From: Paenibacillus_L residui
Lineage (GTDB): Bacteria > Bacillota > Bacilli > Paenibacillales > NBRC-103111
DNA length: 64,000 bases
Reading direction: 5' to 3'
Assembly: GCF_042677205.1 (NCBI RefSeq)
Contig: NZ_JBHTIU010000109.1
Span: 1-64,000, forward strand
Positions 42,139 through 50,432 of the stretch are shown one piece after another. A program made the position numbers and the translations under genes. Position 1 is the first letter of the stretch. Each line of letters opens with the position of its first letter. The notes beneath the pieces are model-generated. The model searched no databases, was not told the origin of the DNA, and saw nothing but the letters and a program-made list of their open reading frames with translations.

Positions 42139-42489
42139 ATGCCGAAAGCTAAACAGCTTGAATCCCATAATAACAAATTGCACGTCAAAAAAGACGATAC
42201 GGTATTTGTTATTACCGGTAAAGATAAAGGCAAGAAGGGCCGTGTCATCGCAGCTTATCCGCGTCAGAACCGCGTGTTGGTGGAAGGCGTGAACATGGTC
42301 AAGAAGCATTCCAAACCATCCCAGCAAAATCCGCAAGGCGGAATCATCGAACAGGAAGCTCCGATTCATGTTTCCAACGTGATGCTGCTGGATCCGAAGA
42401 GCGGACAACCGACCCGTATCGGATACAAAACGCTCGACAATGGCAAAAAAGTCCGGATCGCGAAAAAATCCGGAGAAGTTATTGATTAA
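42139..42489 (+). CDS. rplX: 50S ribosomal protein L24
   Basis: L24 starts 50S assembly and lies near the tunnel exit. The 116-aa product has a KOW motif (VITGKDKGKKGRVIAAYP). ATG 42139 lies 9 bases after AGGAGGTG; in-frame GTG 42127 and TTG 42133 are within or too near that site. Confidence 0.95.
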   Translation: MPKAKQLESHNNKLHVKKDDTVFVITGKDKGKKGRVIAAYPRQNRVLVEGVNMVKKHSKPSQQNPQGGIIEQEAPIHVSNVMLLDPKSGQPTRIGYKTLDNGKKVRIAKKSGEVID

Positions 42490-42519
42490 GTTTAGTGCGG
42501 AAAGGAGGTACATGTCAGC

Positions 42520-43062
42520 ATGGCAGCTAGATTAAAGGATCGTTATCTGAATGATGTTACCCCTGCATTGATGCAGAAGTTTAATTACACGACCGTCATG
42601 CAGGTTCCTAAAATAGAGAAGATTGTCATCAATATGGGCGTGGGCGACGCTGTGGCTAACTCCAAGGTTCTGGACAGCGCAGTTGAGGATCTTCAGCTGA
42701 TCGCCGGTCAGAAGCCTGTTATTACAAGAGCAAAGAAATCTATTGCAGGTTTTAAATTGCGTGAAGGAATGCCGATCGGAGTTAAAGTAACCCTGCGCGG
42801 TGAACGCATGTACCATTTCCTGGATAAGCTGTTTAACGTAGCTCTTCCACGCGTACGTGACTTCCGCGGGGTGTCGAACAAGGCATTCGACGGCCGCGGC
42901 AACTATACGCTTGGTTTGAAGGAACAGCTCATTTTCCCGGAAATCGATTATGACAAAGTAGACAAAGTTCGCGGTATGGACGTAGTTATCGTAACAACCG
43001 CCAAAACGGATGAAGAATCCCGCGAATTGCTTGCTCAATTGGGTATGCCTTTCGCCAAATAA
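42520..43062 (+). CDS. rplE: 50S ribosomal protein L5
   Basis: L5 binds 5S rRNA and contacts P-site tRNA. The 180-aa product has KIEKIVINMGVGDA and the central GMPIGVKVTLRG segment. AAAGGAGG precedes the ATG. Confidence 0.97.
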   Translation: MAARLKDRYLNDVTPALMQKFNYTTVMQVPKIEKIVINMGVGDAVANSKVLDSAVEDLQLIAGQKPVITRAKKSIAGFKLREGMPIGVKVTLRGERMYHFLDKLFNVALPRVRDFRGVSNKAFDGRGNYTLGLKEQLIFPEIDYDKVDKVRGMDVVIVTTAKTDEESRELLAQLGMPFAK

Positions 43063-43088
43063 TTCCAACTATTGGAGGTGGAAAGTAA

Positions 43089-43274
43089 GTGGCAAAAACC
43101 TCGATGATCGTAAAGCAACGCCGTAAACCGAAATTTCAGGTTCGTGCATATACCCGTTGCGAGCGTTGTGGTCGTCCGCATTCCGTTCTGCGCAAATTCA
43201 AAATCTGCAGAATATGTTTCCGTGAATTAGCATACAAAGGCCAGATTCCTGGCGTCAGAAAAGCAAGCTGGTAA
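43089..43274 (+). CDS. rpsZ: 30S ribosomal protein S14, zinc type Z
   Basis: This is the short zinc-binding (C+) S14 of the 30S head, 61 aa, with CERCGRP and CRICFRELA forming the zinc site. Start is GTG 43089 with GGAGGTGG upstream. In relatives the long C- paralogue RpsN2 replaces it under zinc shortage. Confidence 0.97.
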   Translation: MAKTSMIVKQRRKPKFQVRAYTRCERCGRPHSVLRKFKICRICFRELAYKGQIPGVRKASW

Positions 43275-43304
43275 TCACCCTAGTTCGGGAAGGAGGTTCG
43301 CAAT

Positions 43305-43703
43305 ATGGTAATGTCTGATCCGATTGCAGATATGCTTACTCGCATTCGCAACGCTAATACAGTTCGTCATGAAACTGTGGAAATTCCCGCTTCCAAGATC
43401 AAGAAGGAAATTGCTGAAATCCTGAAAAGAGAAGGTTTCATCCGCGACGCGGAATACGTTCAGGATAGCAAGCAAGGAATTATCCGCCTGTTTCTGAAAT
43501 ATGGTCCGAACAACGAGCGCGTTATTACCGGGCTGAAAAGAATCAGCAAGCCGGGATTGCGCGTATATTCCAAAAGCCAAGAGATTCCTAAAGTATTGGG
43601 CGGTCTGGGTTTGGCGATCATTTCCACGTCTCGCGGTGTGATGACGGATAAGGAAGCACGTCAGGCCAACGCAGGCGGAGAAGTTCTCTGCTACGTATGG
43701 TAA
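43305..43703 (+). CDS. rpsH: 30S ribosomal protein S8
   Basis: S8 binds helix 21 of 16S rRNA and in E. coli represses the spc operon. The 132-aa product starts MVMSDPIADMLTRIRNAN and has ISTSRGVMTDKEAR. GGAGGTT precedes the ATG; the second Met (43311) is a possible alternative. Confidence 0.97.
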   Translation: MVMSDPIADMLTRIRNANTVRHETVEIPASKIKKEIAEILKREGFIRDAEYVQDSKQGIIRLFLKYGPNNERVITGLKRISKPGLRVYSKSQEIPKVLGGLGLAIISTSRGVMTDKEARQANAGGEVLCYVW

Positions 43704-43735
43704 TGTTTTTATCGTAAACGAATGGAGGTGCACAC

Positions 43736-44278
43736 ATGTCTCGAGTTGGACGCAAACCGATTGCTGTTCCAGGCGGCGTTACAGTGACTTTGGACAATTC
43801 CGTAATTACGGTTAAAGGTCCTAAAGGAACATTGACCCGCGAACTGCATAAGGAAATTAATGTAAATATTGAAGATAACACTATTCTGATCGAACGTCCT
43901 TCAGATAATAAATTGCATCGTTCCCTGCACGGAACTACCCGCACTGTGGTAGCGAATATGGTTAACGGTGTAACGGAAGGATACGCGAAAGCGTTAGAGC
44001 TTGTCGGGGTCGGATACCGCGCTAACAAAAGCGGCAACAAGCTTGTGCTGAACGTTGGCTACTCCCATCCGGTTGAGATCGAAGCGGAAGAAGGAATCGA
44101 GTTCGAAGTTCCTTCCAATACGAAAGTGATTGTTAAAGGTATCGATAAAGAGCAGGTTGGCGCTACAGCGGCCAAAATCCGCTCTATTCGTAAGCCTGAG
44201 CCTTACAAAGGCAAAGGAATCAAGTATGAAGGCGAACGGATTATCCGCAAGGAAGGTAAAGCCGGTAAGAAGAAGTGA
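43736..44278 (+). CDS. rplF: 50S ribosomal protein L6
   Basis: L6 lies near the factor-binding site beside the sarcin-ricin loop. The 180-aa product has duplicated folds and the C-terminal signature PEPYKGKGIKYEGE. GGAGGTG precedes the ATG. Confidence 0.97.
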   Translation: MSRVGRKPIAVPGGVTVTLDNSVITVKGPKGTLTRELHKEINVNIEDNTILIERPSDNKLHRSLHGTTRTVVANMVNGVTEGYAKALELVGVGYRANKSGNKLVLNVGYSHPVEIEAEEGIEFEVPSNTKVIVKGIDKEQVGATAAKIRSIRKPEPYKGKGIKYEGERIIRKEGKAGKKK

Positions 44279-44323
44279 TTTCTCTGAAGCGTGTTAAGGG
44301 AAATGGAAAGGAGTGACAACCGA

Positions 44324-44686
44324 ATGATTACTAAATCCGATAAAAATCAAGCCCGCGTGAAAAGACACCTTCGTGTCCGCAAGAAAATTGAAGGGACGAC
44401 GGAACGTCCTCGCCTGAACATTTTCCGTTCCGAGAAGCATATGTACGCTCAAGTTATTGACGATGTTAAAGGCGTTACGATCGCAGCGGCCTCTACATTG
44501 GATAAAGAATTGAAGATGGAGAACGGCGGCAATGTCGAAGCGGCCCGCCAAGTAGGTGCCTTGATTGCCAAGCGTGCCAAAGAGAAAGGCATCGACAAAG
44601 TAGTATTTGACCGCGGTGGTTATCTGTATCATGGTCGCGTACAGGCTCTGGCCGATGCGGCACGGGAAGCAGGATTAGAATTCTAA
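44324..44686 (+). CDS. rplR: 50S ribosomal protein L18
   Basis: L18 binds 5S rRNA with L5. The 120-aa product has an Arg/Lys-rich N-terminus and the FDRGGYLYHGRVQALADAAR signature. ATG 44324 follows AAGGAGTG; the in-frame start at 44291 precedes that site. Confidence 0.97.
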   Translation: MITKSDKNQARVKRHLRVRKKIEGTTERPRLNIFRSEKHMYAQVIDDVKGVTIAAASTLDKELKMENGGNVEAARQVGALIAKRAKEKGIDKVVFDRGGYLYHGRVQALADAAREAGLEF

Positions 44687-44719
44687 CCGCGAATTCACTT
44701 AATAAGGAGGTAATAGAAC

Positions 44720-45217
44720 TTGCGTGTAGATCCCAACACTTTAGAACTTAAGGATAAAACAGTTCACATCAACCGTGTTGCTAAAGTAGTTAAAGGTGGT
44801 CGTCGCTTCAGCTTCAGCGCTCTCGTTGTTGTTGGCGACGAGAAGGGCTGGGTTGGCGCCGGAATCGGTAAAGCTTCTGAAGTCGGCGATGCGATCCGCA
44901 AAGGCATCGAAGACGCCAAGAAGAATCTGGTCTATGTTCCGCTGGTCAACACTACTATTCCGCACTTTGTAATTGGACGGTTCGGTGCGGGTAAAGTTTT
45001 GATGAAGCCGGCAGCAGAAGGTACCGGAGTTATTGCCGGAGGACCTGTTCGTGCGGTGCTCGAACTGGCAGGCGTAGGCGACATTCTGACCAAGTCTTTA
45101 GGATCTTCCAATCCTATCAACATGGTCAACGCCACTTTGGAAGGCTTGCAGCGTTTGAAGAAAGCAGAAGACGTTGCTAAACTTCGGGGTAAAACTGTAG
45201 AAGAGTTATTAGGTTAG
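44720..45217 (+). CDS. rpsE: 30S ribosomal protein S5
   Basis: S5 lies at the mRNA entry and affects accuracy; the spectinomycin loop VKGGRRFSF is unchanged. The product is 165 aa with the double-stranded-RNA-like N domain. Start is TTG 44720 (reads MRVDPNTLEL) with AAGGAGG 9 bases upstream; no better start exists. Confidence 0.96.
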   Translation: MRVDPNTLELKDKTVHINRVAKVVKGGRRFSFSALVVVGDEKGWVGAGIGKASEVGDAIRKGIEDAKKNLVYVPLVNTTIPHFVIGRFGAGKVLMKPAAEGTGVIAGGPVRAVLELAGVGDILTKSLGSSNPINMVNATLEGLQRLKKAEDVAKLRGKTVEELLG

Positions 45218-45228
45218 GAGGGGAAACG

Positions 45229-45417
45229 ATGACCAAGCAATTAGCAATCACCCTCAAGCGCAGTTTGATCGGACGTCCGGAGACCCACCGCACAACGGTT
45301 AGAACTTTAGGTCTGCGTAAACTGCACCAGACTGTTGTTCAACCGGATAACGCGGCTATTCGGGGCATGGTGAATCAAGTTAGCCATTTGGTTGAAGTTA
45401 AAGAAGTCGAGGCTTAA
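45229..45417 (+). CDS. rpmD: 50S ribosomal protein L30
   Basis: L30 is a small 50S protein near 5S rRNA helices. The 62-aa product has the LKRSLIGRPETHRTTVRTLG signature. TAGGAGGGG overlaps the rpsE stop region and precedes the ATG. Confidence 0.96.
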   Translation: MTKQLAITLKRSLIGRPETHRTTVRTLGLRKLHQTVVQPDNAAIRGMVNQVSHLVEVKEVEA

Positions 45418-45484
45418 GAATCCGTTCGGATGACATTCCGGCTTCAACATAACAGATTGCAAAAATTATAAGGAGGTGCACACG

Positions 45485-45925
45485 ATGAAATTGCATGAAC
45501 TTACTCCTGCAGCCGGCTCCCGTCATGAGAAAAAGCGTGTTGGTCGTGGTATTGCCAGCGGTAACGGAAAAACTGCAGGCAGAGGTCATAAGGGGCAGAA
45601 AGCCCGTTCCGGCGGCGGTGTACGTCCTGGATTCGAGGGTGGACAAAACCCGCTGTTCCGTCGACTTCCAAAACGCGGTTTTACGAACATTTCGCGCAAG
45701 GAATATGCAGTGGTTAACCTCGACCGCCTGAATCAATTTACAGAGGGCGCTGAGGTGACACCAGAGGTTTTAGTGCAAGCCGGTATTGTTAAAAATACTC
45801 TGAGCGGCATCAAGATCTTAGGGGAAGGCGAACTGACCGTTAAGCTGACAGTTAAAGCCAATAAGTTCTCTAAATCTGCGGTGGAAAAAATTGAAGCTGC
45901 CGGTGGTAAAACCGAGGTGATTTAA
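45485..45925 (+). CDS. rplO: 50S ribosomal protein L15
   Basis: L15 organises 23S domains II and V late in assembly. The 146-aa product has a Gly-rich, basic N-terminus (VGRGIASGNGKTAGRGHKGQ). ATG 45485 follows AAGGAGGTG; the GTG at 45476 is part of the site. The stop overlaps the secY ATG (TAATG). Confidence 0.97.
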   Translation: MKLHELTPAAGSRHEKKRVGRGIASGNGKTAGRGHKGQKARSGGGVRPGFEGGQNPLFRRLPKRGFTNISRKEYAVVNLDRLNQFTEGAEVTPEVLVQAGIVKNTLSGIKILGEGELTVKLTVKANKFSKSAVEKIEAAGGKTEVI

Positions 45926-47223
45926 TGTTAAAGACCATATCAAACATCATGAAAGTAGAGGATCTTCGCAGAAGGATCCTGTTTACTCTTCTCGTTCTGA
46001 TTGTCTATCGGATTGGTGCGTTTATTCCAGTGCCCAATATCGATACTGACATTTTATCAGCTACTGACCGGCAGCAAGCAGATATATTCGGGCTGTTAAA
46101 TACTTTCTCAGGCGGCGCCTTGTTCCAATTCTCCATTTTCGCCATGGGTATTTTTCCATACATTACAGCGTCCATTATCGTTCAGCTGTTGTCTATGGAT
46201 GTTGTCCCCAAGTTTGCGCAGTGGGCTAAAGAAGGGGAAGCGGGACGCAAGAAGCTTACTCAATTTACAAGATACGGAACGATCGTACTTGGGTTGATCC
46301 AGGCTTTCGGAACTTCGGTTGGATTTAACAGCTATTACGGCAATCTGGTCATCGATCCGAGCTTCACAACCTACGCGATGATCGCTATCGTATTGACTGC
46401 AGGTACTGCTTTCTTGATGTGGTTGGGTGAACAAATTACCGAGCATGGGATCGGAAACGGGATTTCCATCCTTATCTTTGCCGGTATTGTAGCAGGAATT
46501 CCGACTCACGGACGCGCAATCTATCTTCAGCTGTTTGTTGACGCAGGAGATGCGCTGTTCCTTAATATCATTAAATTTATTGTTATCCTTGTTGCGATTG
46601 TCCTCATTATTGCCGGGGTTATTTTCGTTCAACAAGGTGTGCGCAAAATCCCTGTACAGTATGCCAAACGCGTAGTTGGGCGTAAAATGTACGGCGGTCA
46701 GTCGACTCATATTCCGCTTAAAGTGAACGCAGCAGGGGTTATTCCGGTCATCTTCGCGATGTCGCTGCTGATGTTCCCAGCTACGATTGCACAGTTCTGG
46801 AGTGGAAATGTCGTCGCCAATTGGATCATCGAAAATCTGTCCTTCACCGCTCCGCTCGGTATGGTTCTGTACGTTCTGTTGATTATCGGATTTACATTCT
46901 TCTATACGTTCGTACAAATTAACCCTGAGCAAATGGCGGACCAAATGAAGAAAAACGGCGGATACATTCCTGGGATTCGTCCAGGTAAGACGACCTCGGT
47001 TTATTTAACGAGAGTAATGACAAGAATTACATTATCGGGTGCCATATTCCTGGCGGCTATCTCCATTCTCCCTATGCTGTTCGGAGGATTGGCCGGTCTG
47101 CCGGAATCGGTGCGAATCGGTGGAACTTCACTCTTGATCGTAGTCGGAGTTGCGCTTGAGACTATGAAACAAATCGAAAGCCAGCTGATCAAACGTCACT
47201 ACAAAGGGTTTATCAACAAATAA
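45925..47223 (+). CDS. secY: Preprotein translocase channel subunit SecY
   Basis: SecY is the protein-conducting channel for secretion and membrane insertion. The 432-aa product has ten membrane helices. The plug region lies near GGALFQFSIFAMGI (about 54-67). The cytosolic loops contain GEAGRKKLTQFTRYG and a Tyr/Arg-rich C5-type loop NPEQMADQMKKNGGYIPGIRPG that contacts SecA. It overlaps rplO by one base, coupling channel and ribosome synthesis. Confidence 0.98.
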   Translation: MLKTISNIMKVEDLRRRILFTLLVLIVYRIGAFIPVPNIDTDILSATDRQQADIFGLLNTFSGGALFQFSIFAMGIFPYITASIIVQLLSMDVVPKFAQWAKEGEAGRKKLTQFTRYGTIVLGLIQAFGTSVGFNSYYGNLVIDPSFTTYAMIAIVLTAGTAFLMWLGEQITEHGIGNGISILIFAGIVAGIPTHGRAIYLQLFVDAGDALFLNIIKFIVILVAIVLIIAGVIFVQQGVRKIPVQYAKRVVGRKMYGGQSTHIPLKVNAAGVIPVIFAMSLLMFPATIAQFWSGNVVANWIIENLSFTAPLGMVLYVLLIIGFTFFYTFVQINPEQMADQMKKNGGYIPGIRPGKTTSVYLTRVMTRITLSGAIFLAAISILPMLFGGLAGLPESVRIGGTSLLIVVGVALETMKQIESQLIKRHYKGFINK

Positions 47224-47308
47224 GAAGCTTTGCATTCGCATTGCAGGCTAGCGATAAGTAGACTGGATTCATCGCTTTGTCTGTCACCTTCGGGGAGGTT
47301 AAAGCGAA

Positions 47309-47959
47309 GTGAACATTTTATTTATGGGTCCTCCCGGGGCGGGGAAAGGGACTCAAGCGGAAAGAATCGTCAGCGAGTTCGGGATCCCTCACATTTCTAC
47401 CGGAGACGCTTTTCGTTTGGCCAAGAGCCAGGCTACACCGCTTGGCTTGGAAGCCCAGAAGTATATGGATCAGGGTCTCCTGGTGCCGGACGACATAACG
47501 ATCGGCATTGTGAGGGACAGACTGATGCAGCCGGATTGTGAACAAGGATTTCTGCTGGACGGGTTTCCAAGAACGACGGCCCAGGCCGAAGCACTTGATG
47601 AAATCATGGAGTCCATGGGAAGAAAACTGGATCACGTCATTGATCTGCAAGTCGATCGCAACCTGCTGTTGGCGAGATTGACCGGTAGAAGAATTTGCAA
47701 ATCCTGCGGAGCTACTTACCACGTTATGTTTAATCCGCCTCAGGCGGAGGGAACATGCGATAAATGCGGCGGCGAGCTGTATCAGCGGGCCGATGATAAC
47801 GAGGAGAAAGTAGGTACCCGGTTGGATGAATATACCAACAAGACGGCACCTCTGCTTGATTACTACCGGGCTAAAGGTATTTTACGTCAAGTTGACGGAG
47901 AGCAGGAAATTGATTCGGTTACTGCAAACATCCATTCTCTGCTAAGAGGGAATGCCTGA
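47309..47959 (+). CDS. adk: Adenylate kinase, zinc LID form
   Basis: Adk interconverts ATP+AMP and 2 ADP. The 216-aa product starts MNILFMGPPGAGKGTQ (P-loop 7-15) and has the long LID with a Cys4 zinc site (CKSCG then CDKCG, about 130-153), typical of Gram-positives. Start is GTG 47309 with GGGGAGG upstream. The stop overlaps the map ATG by one base (TGATG). Confidence 0.97.
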   Translation: MNILFMGPPGAGKGTQAERIVSEFGIPHISTGDAFRLAKSQATPLGLEAQKYMDQGLLVPDDITIGIVRDRLMQPDCEQGFLLDGFPRTTAQAEALDEIMESMGRKLDHVIDLQVDRNLLLARLTGRRICKSCGATYHVMFNPPQAEGTCDKCGGELYQRADDNEEKVGTRLDEYTNKTAPLLDYYRAKGILRQVDGEQEIDSVTANIHSLLRGNA

Positions 47960-48711
47960 TGATTATTTGTAAGTCCGAATACGAGTTGGATTTAATGAGG
48001 GAAGCAGGTCGGATTGTGGCGGAGACCCACCGATTGCTTTCCAAAGAGATCCGACCTGGTGTGACGACCAAAGAATTGGATCGGATCGCGGAAGAATTCA
48101 TTCGCAGTCAGGGTGCGACACCATCTTTTAAAGGCTACAACGGTTTTTCCGGCAGTATCTGTGCTTCAGTCAATGAAGAGTTGGTACATGGAATACCCGG
48201 ACCCAGAAAACTAAAAGAAGGCGACATCATCAGCATAGATATCGGAGCACAATATCAAGGCTATCATGGCGACTCTGCATGGACCTATCCGGTAGGGGAG
48301 ATCTCTTCAAGCGCTCAGAAATTGCTGGAAGTGACCGAAAAGGCTCTATATGATGGACTTGCAGAAGCCAAACCGGATGCTCGCCTGTTCACAATTTCAC
48401 ATGCTATTCAACGCACGGTTGAAGCGGAAGGGTTCTCCATTGTCCGGGAATATGTCGGTCATGGAATCGGGGCCAGCCTGCATGAAGAGCCGCAAATACC
48501 GAACTACGGACTTCCTGACCGAGGGCCTCGCCTGAAGCCCGGTATGGTCTTGGCCATCGAGCCGATGGTAAACATCGGCGAACGGTATGTCAAAACATTG
48601 GATGATCAATGGACGGTTGTGACGGTAGACGGATCTCTCTGTGCTCATTTCGAGCATACTATCGCGATTACGAACGATGGGTACGAGATCCTGACTAAAT
48701 CGGAAATGTAG
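47959..48711 (+). CDS. map: Methionine aminopeptidase, type I
   Basis: Map removes the initiator Met after deformylation. The 250-aa product lacks the N-terminal extension. Metal ligands are the Asp of SIDIGAQYQGYHGDSAW, the His of VGHGIGASLHEEP, and the Glu of AIEPM and of the C-terminal FEHTIAIT. The ATG overlaps the adk stop. Confidence 0.97.
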   Translation: MIICKSEYELDLMREAGRIVAETHRLLSKEIRPGVTTKELDRIAEEFIRSQGATPSFKGYNGFSGSICASVNEELVHGIPGPRKLKEGDIISIDIGAQYQGYHGDSAWTYPVGEISSSAQKLLEVTEKALYDGLAEAKPDARLFTISHAIQRTVEAEGFSIVREYVGHGIGASLHEEPQIPNYGLPDRGPRLKPGMVLAIEPMVNIGERYVKTLDDQWTVVTVDGSLCAHFEHTIAITNDGYEILTKSEM

Positions 48712-48714
48712 GTG

Positions 48715-49029
48715 ATGAGCGTGGAGGTATCCGATCATCCCCGGCTTGGGCAAATTGTACAGATCCTGAAAGGAAGGGACACTGGAAAATTCGGGATTAT
48801 CATACAAATCGTCGATGACCGTTTCGTTCTTATCGCGGACGGCGATAAGAGGAAATTCGATCAGCCAAAGAAGAAAAACCTGCTTCACCTTAAATTGCTA
48901 GAAGCGGTAAGCAGTGAGGTTGTGGATAGTTTAACGGAAACCGGTCGTGTGACCAACGGAAAACTGCGATATGCACTGAGCAAGTTTGTGGAAGAGCAAC
49001 AAGCCTCAGTTCATGAGAAAGGAGAATAA
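48715..49029 (+). CDS. KOW-domain RNA-binding protein
   Basis: The product is about 104 aa with an N-terminal KOW motif (GQIVQILKGRDTGKFGIIIQIV), resembling L14e/L24-type RNA binding and the B. subtilis ybzG product between map and infA. Its function is not established; a ribosome-linked role is inferred from fold and position. The start is open: GTG 48712, ATG 48715 (used) and GTG 48721 are in frame, and the only ribosome-like site (TAGGTG) overlaps the map stop. It ends two bases before infA. Confidence 0.85.
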   Translation: MSVEVSDHPRLGQIVQILKGRDTGKFGIIIQIVDDRFVLIADGDKRKFDQPKKKNLLHLKLLEAVSSEVVDSLTETGRVTNGKLRYALSKFVEEQQASVHEKGE

Positions 49030-49031
49030 CG

Positions 49032-49250
49032 GTGGCCAAAGAAGATGTTATTGAAGTTGAAGGTACGGTAGTAGAACCTCTCCCGAATGCCATGTTTAAA
49101 GTGGAATTGGAGAACGGTCATAAAATTTTGGCTCACGTATCTGGTAAAATTCGAATGCACTTTATCCGGATTTTGCCTGGAGACAAGGTTACAGTCGAGC
49201 TTTCCCCTTATGATCTGACAAGAGGACGCATTACGTACCGCTTTAAATAA
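49032..49250 (+). CDS. infA: Translation initiation factor IF-1
   Basis: IF-1 blocks the A site during initiation. The 72-aa OB-fold product starts MAKEDVIEVEGTVVE and contains HVSGKIRMHFIRILPGDKV. Start is GTG 49032, with AAAGGAGAA upstream inside the preceding gene. Confidence 0.97.
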   Translation: MAKEDVIEVEGTVVEPLPNAMFKVELENGHKILAHVSGKIRMHFIRILPGDKVTVELSPYDLTRGRITYRFK

Positions 49251-49305
49251 GTCGGCATTCCTGTTAGTGACGCATGAGATAGATGAGGTTATGCATATGA
49301 AGTAT

Positions 49306-49368
49306 GGTTTTGCTCAGGCAAAACCCCAAAGCTCAAGCTTACGAAGTAGGTTTTGCTAAGACAAAACC
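49306..49368 (+). repeat. Twin hairpins upstream of rpmJ
   Basis: Two nearly identical hairpins: GGTTTTGC-TCAG-GCAAAACC (49306-49325) and GGTTTTG-CTAAGA-CAAAACC (49349-49368), 23 bases apart. The second ends three bases before the rpmJ ribosome site AGGAGG (49372-49377). No T run follows, so they are not simple terminators. They may bind a protein or block or expose the ribosome site. Confidence 0.75.
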
Positions 49369-49385
49369 AATAGGAGGTAACCACA

Positions 49386-49499
49386 ATGAAGGTTAGACCG
49401 TCGGTTAAACCTATATGCGAAAAATGCAAAGTCATCAAGCGTAAAGGTAACGTTATGGTGATTTGCGAAAATCCGAAGCATAAACAAAAACAAGGTTAA
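49386..49499 (+). CDS. rpmJ: 50S ribosomal protein L36 (zinc-binding form)
   Basis: This 37-aa protein (MKVRPSVKPICEKCKV start) binds zinc through C11, C14, C27 and H32 in the 50S subunit near the sarcin-ricin loop. It is the C+ form. TAGGAGG lies 8 bases upstream. Twin hairpins directly in front are unusual. Confidence 0.96.
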   Translation: MKVRPSVKPICEKCKVIKRKGNVMVICENPKHKQKQG

Positions 49500-49516
49500 G
49501 GAGGTGCATTCAATCA

Positions 49517-49885
49517 ATGGCTCGTATAGCTGGAGTAGACTTACCTCGTGATAAGCGGGTGGAGATTGCCCTTACCTACATTTTTGGAATTGGCCGCACC
49601 ACTTCGCAGAAAATTCTGAGCAGCACCGGCGTTAATCCGGATACTCGTGTCCGTGATTTAACGGAAGATGAAGTCAGCAAACTGCGTGACGCAATTGACA
49701 AGACGGTGAAAGTGGAAGGTGACCTTCGCCGTGAAATTTCTCTCAACATCAAGCGTTTGATTGAGATCGGATCTTATCGGGGAATTCGTCACCGTCGCGG
49801 ACTTCCGGTTCGTGGTCAACGGACTAAGACGAATGCACGTACGCGTAAAGGTCCTCGTCGTACCGTAGCTAACAAGAAGAAATAA
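49517..49885 (+). CDS. rpsM: 30S ribosomal protein S13
   Basis: S13 in the 30S head contacts L5 and P-site tRNA. The 122-aa product starts MARIAGVDLPRDKR and has the basic tail RGLPVRGQRTKTNARTRKG. AAGGAGGTG precedes the ATG, overlapping the end of rpmJ. Confidence 0.97.
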   Translation: MARIAGVDLPRDKRVEIALTYIFGIGRTTSQKILSSTGVNPDTRVRDLTEDEVSKLRDAIDKTVKVEGDLRREISLNIKRLIEIGSYRGIRHRRGLPVRGQRTKTNARTRKGPRRTVANKKK

Positions 49886-49904
49886 TAAGGGGGGATAAAG
49901 ACGA

Positions 49905-50303
49905 ATGGCTAAACCTAAAACAAAAGTAACCCGTACAAAACGTCGTGACCGTAAAAATATTGAATCTGGAGTAGCTCATATCCGTTCCACATTTAACAAT
50001 ACGATCGTTACGATTACGGACCCGCACGGGAACGCTATTTCTTGGGCAAGCTCCGGAAACCTTGGATTTAAAGGCTCCCGTAAGAGTACTCCTTTTGCAG
50101 CGCAAATGGCAGCCGAAGCCGCAGCCAAAACTGCTATGGAGCACGGTATGAAAACTGTGGAGGTTATGGTTAAAGGTCCTGGCGCCGGACGTGAAGCTGC
50201 AATTCGTTCCTTGCAGGCTGCAGGTCTGGAAGTCAACATGATCAAAGACGTAACTCCGATTCCGCATAACGGTTGCCGTCCTCCTAAACGTCGTCGTGTC
50301 TAA
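49905..50303 (+). CDS. rpsK: 30S ribosomal protein S11
   Basis: S11 shapes the platform near the E site. The 132-aa product ends with the conserved DVTPIPHNGCRPPKRRRV. AAGGGGGG precedes the ATG. Confidence 0.97.
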   Translation: MAKPKTKVTRTKRRDRKNIESGVAHIRSTFNNTIVTITDPHGNAISWASSGNLGFKGSRKSTPFAAQMAAEAAAKTAMEHGMKTVEVMVKGPGAGREAAIRSLQAAGLEVNMIKDVTPIPHNGCRPPKRRRV

Positions 50304-50432
50304 TTAAGGATCGAAAACTAGTATAAATATCCGTAACATGTGAATAATGGTGTTGAAGGATAGGAATACTAGATGTTTTTATCGGTTATCGGGTATCCAG
50401 TGGAAACGACGTTTCGAAGGAGGGTAAATTTA

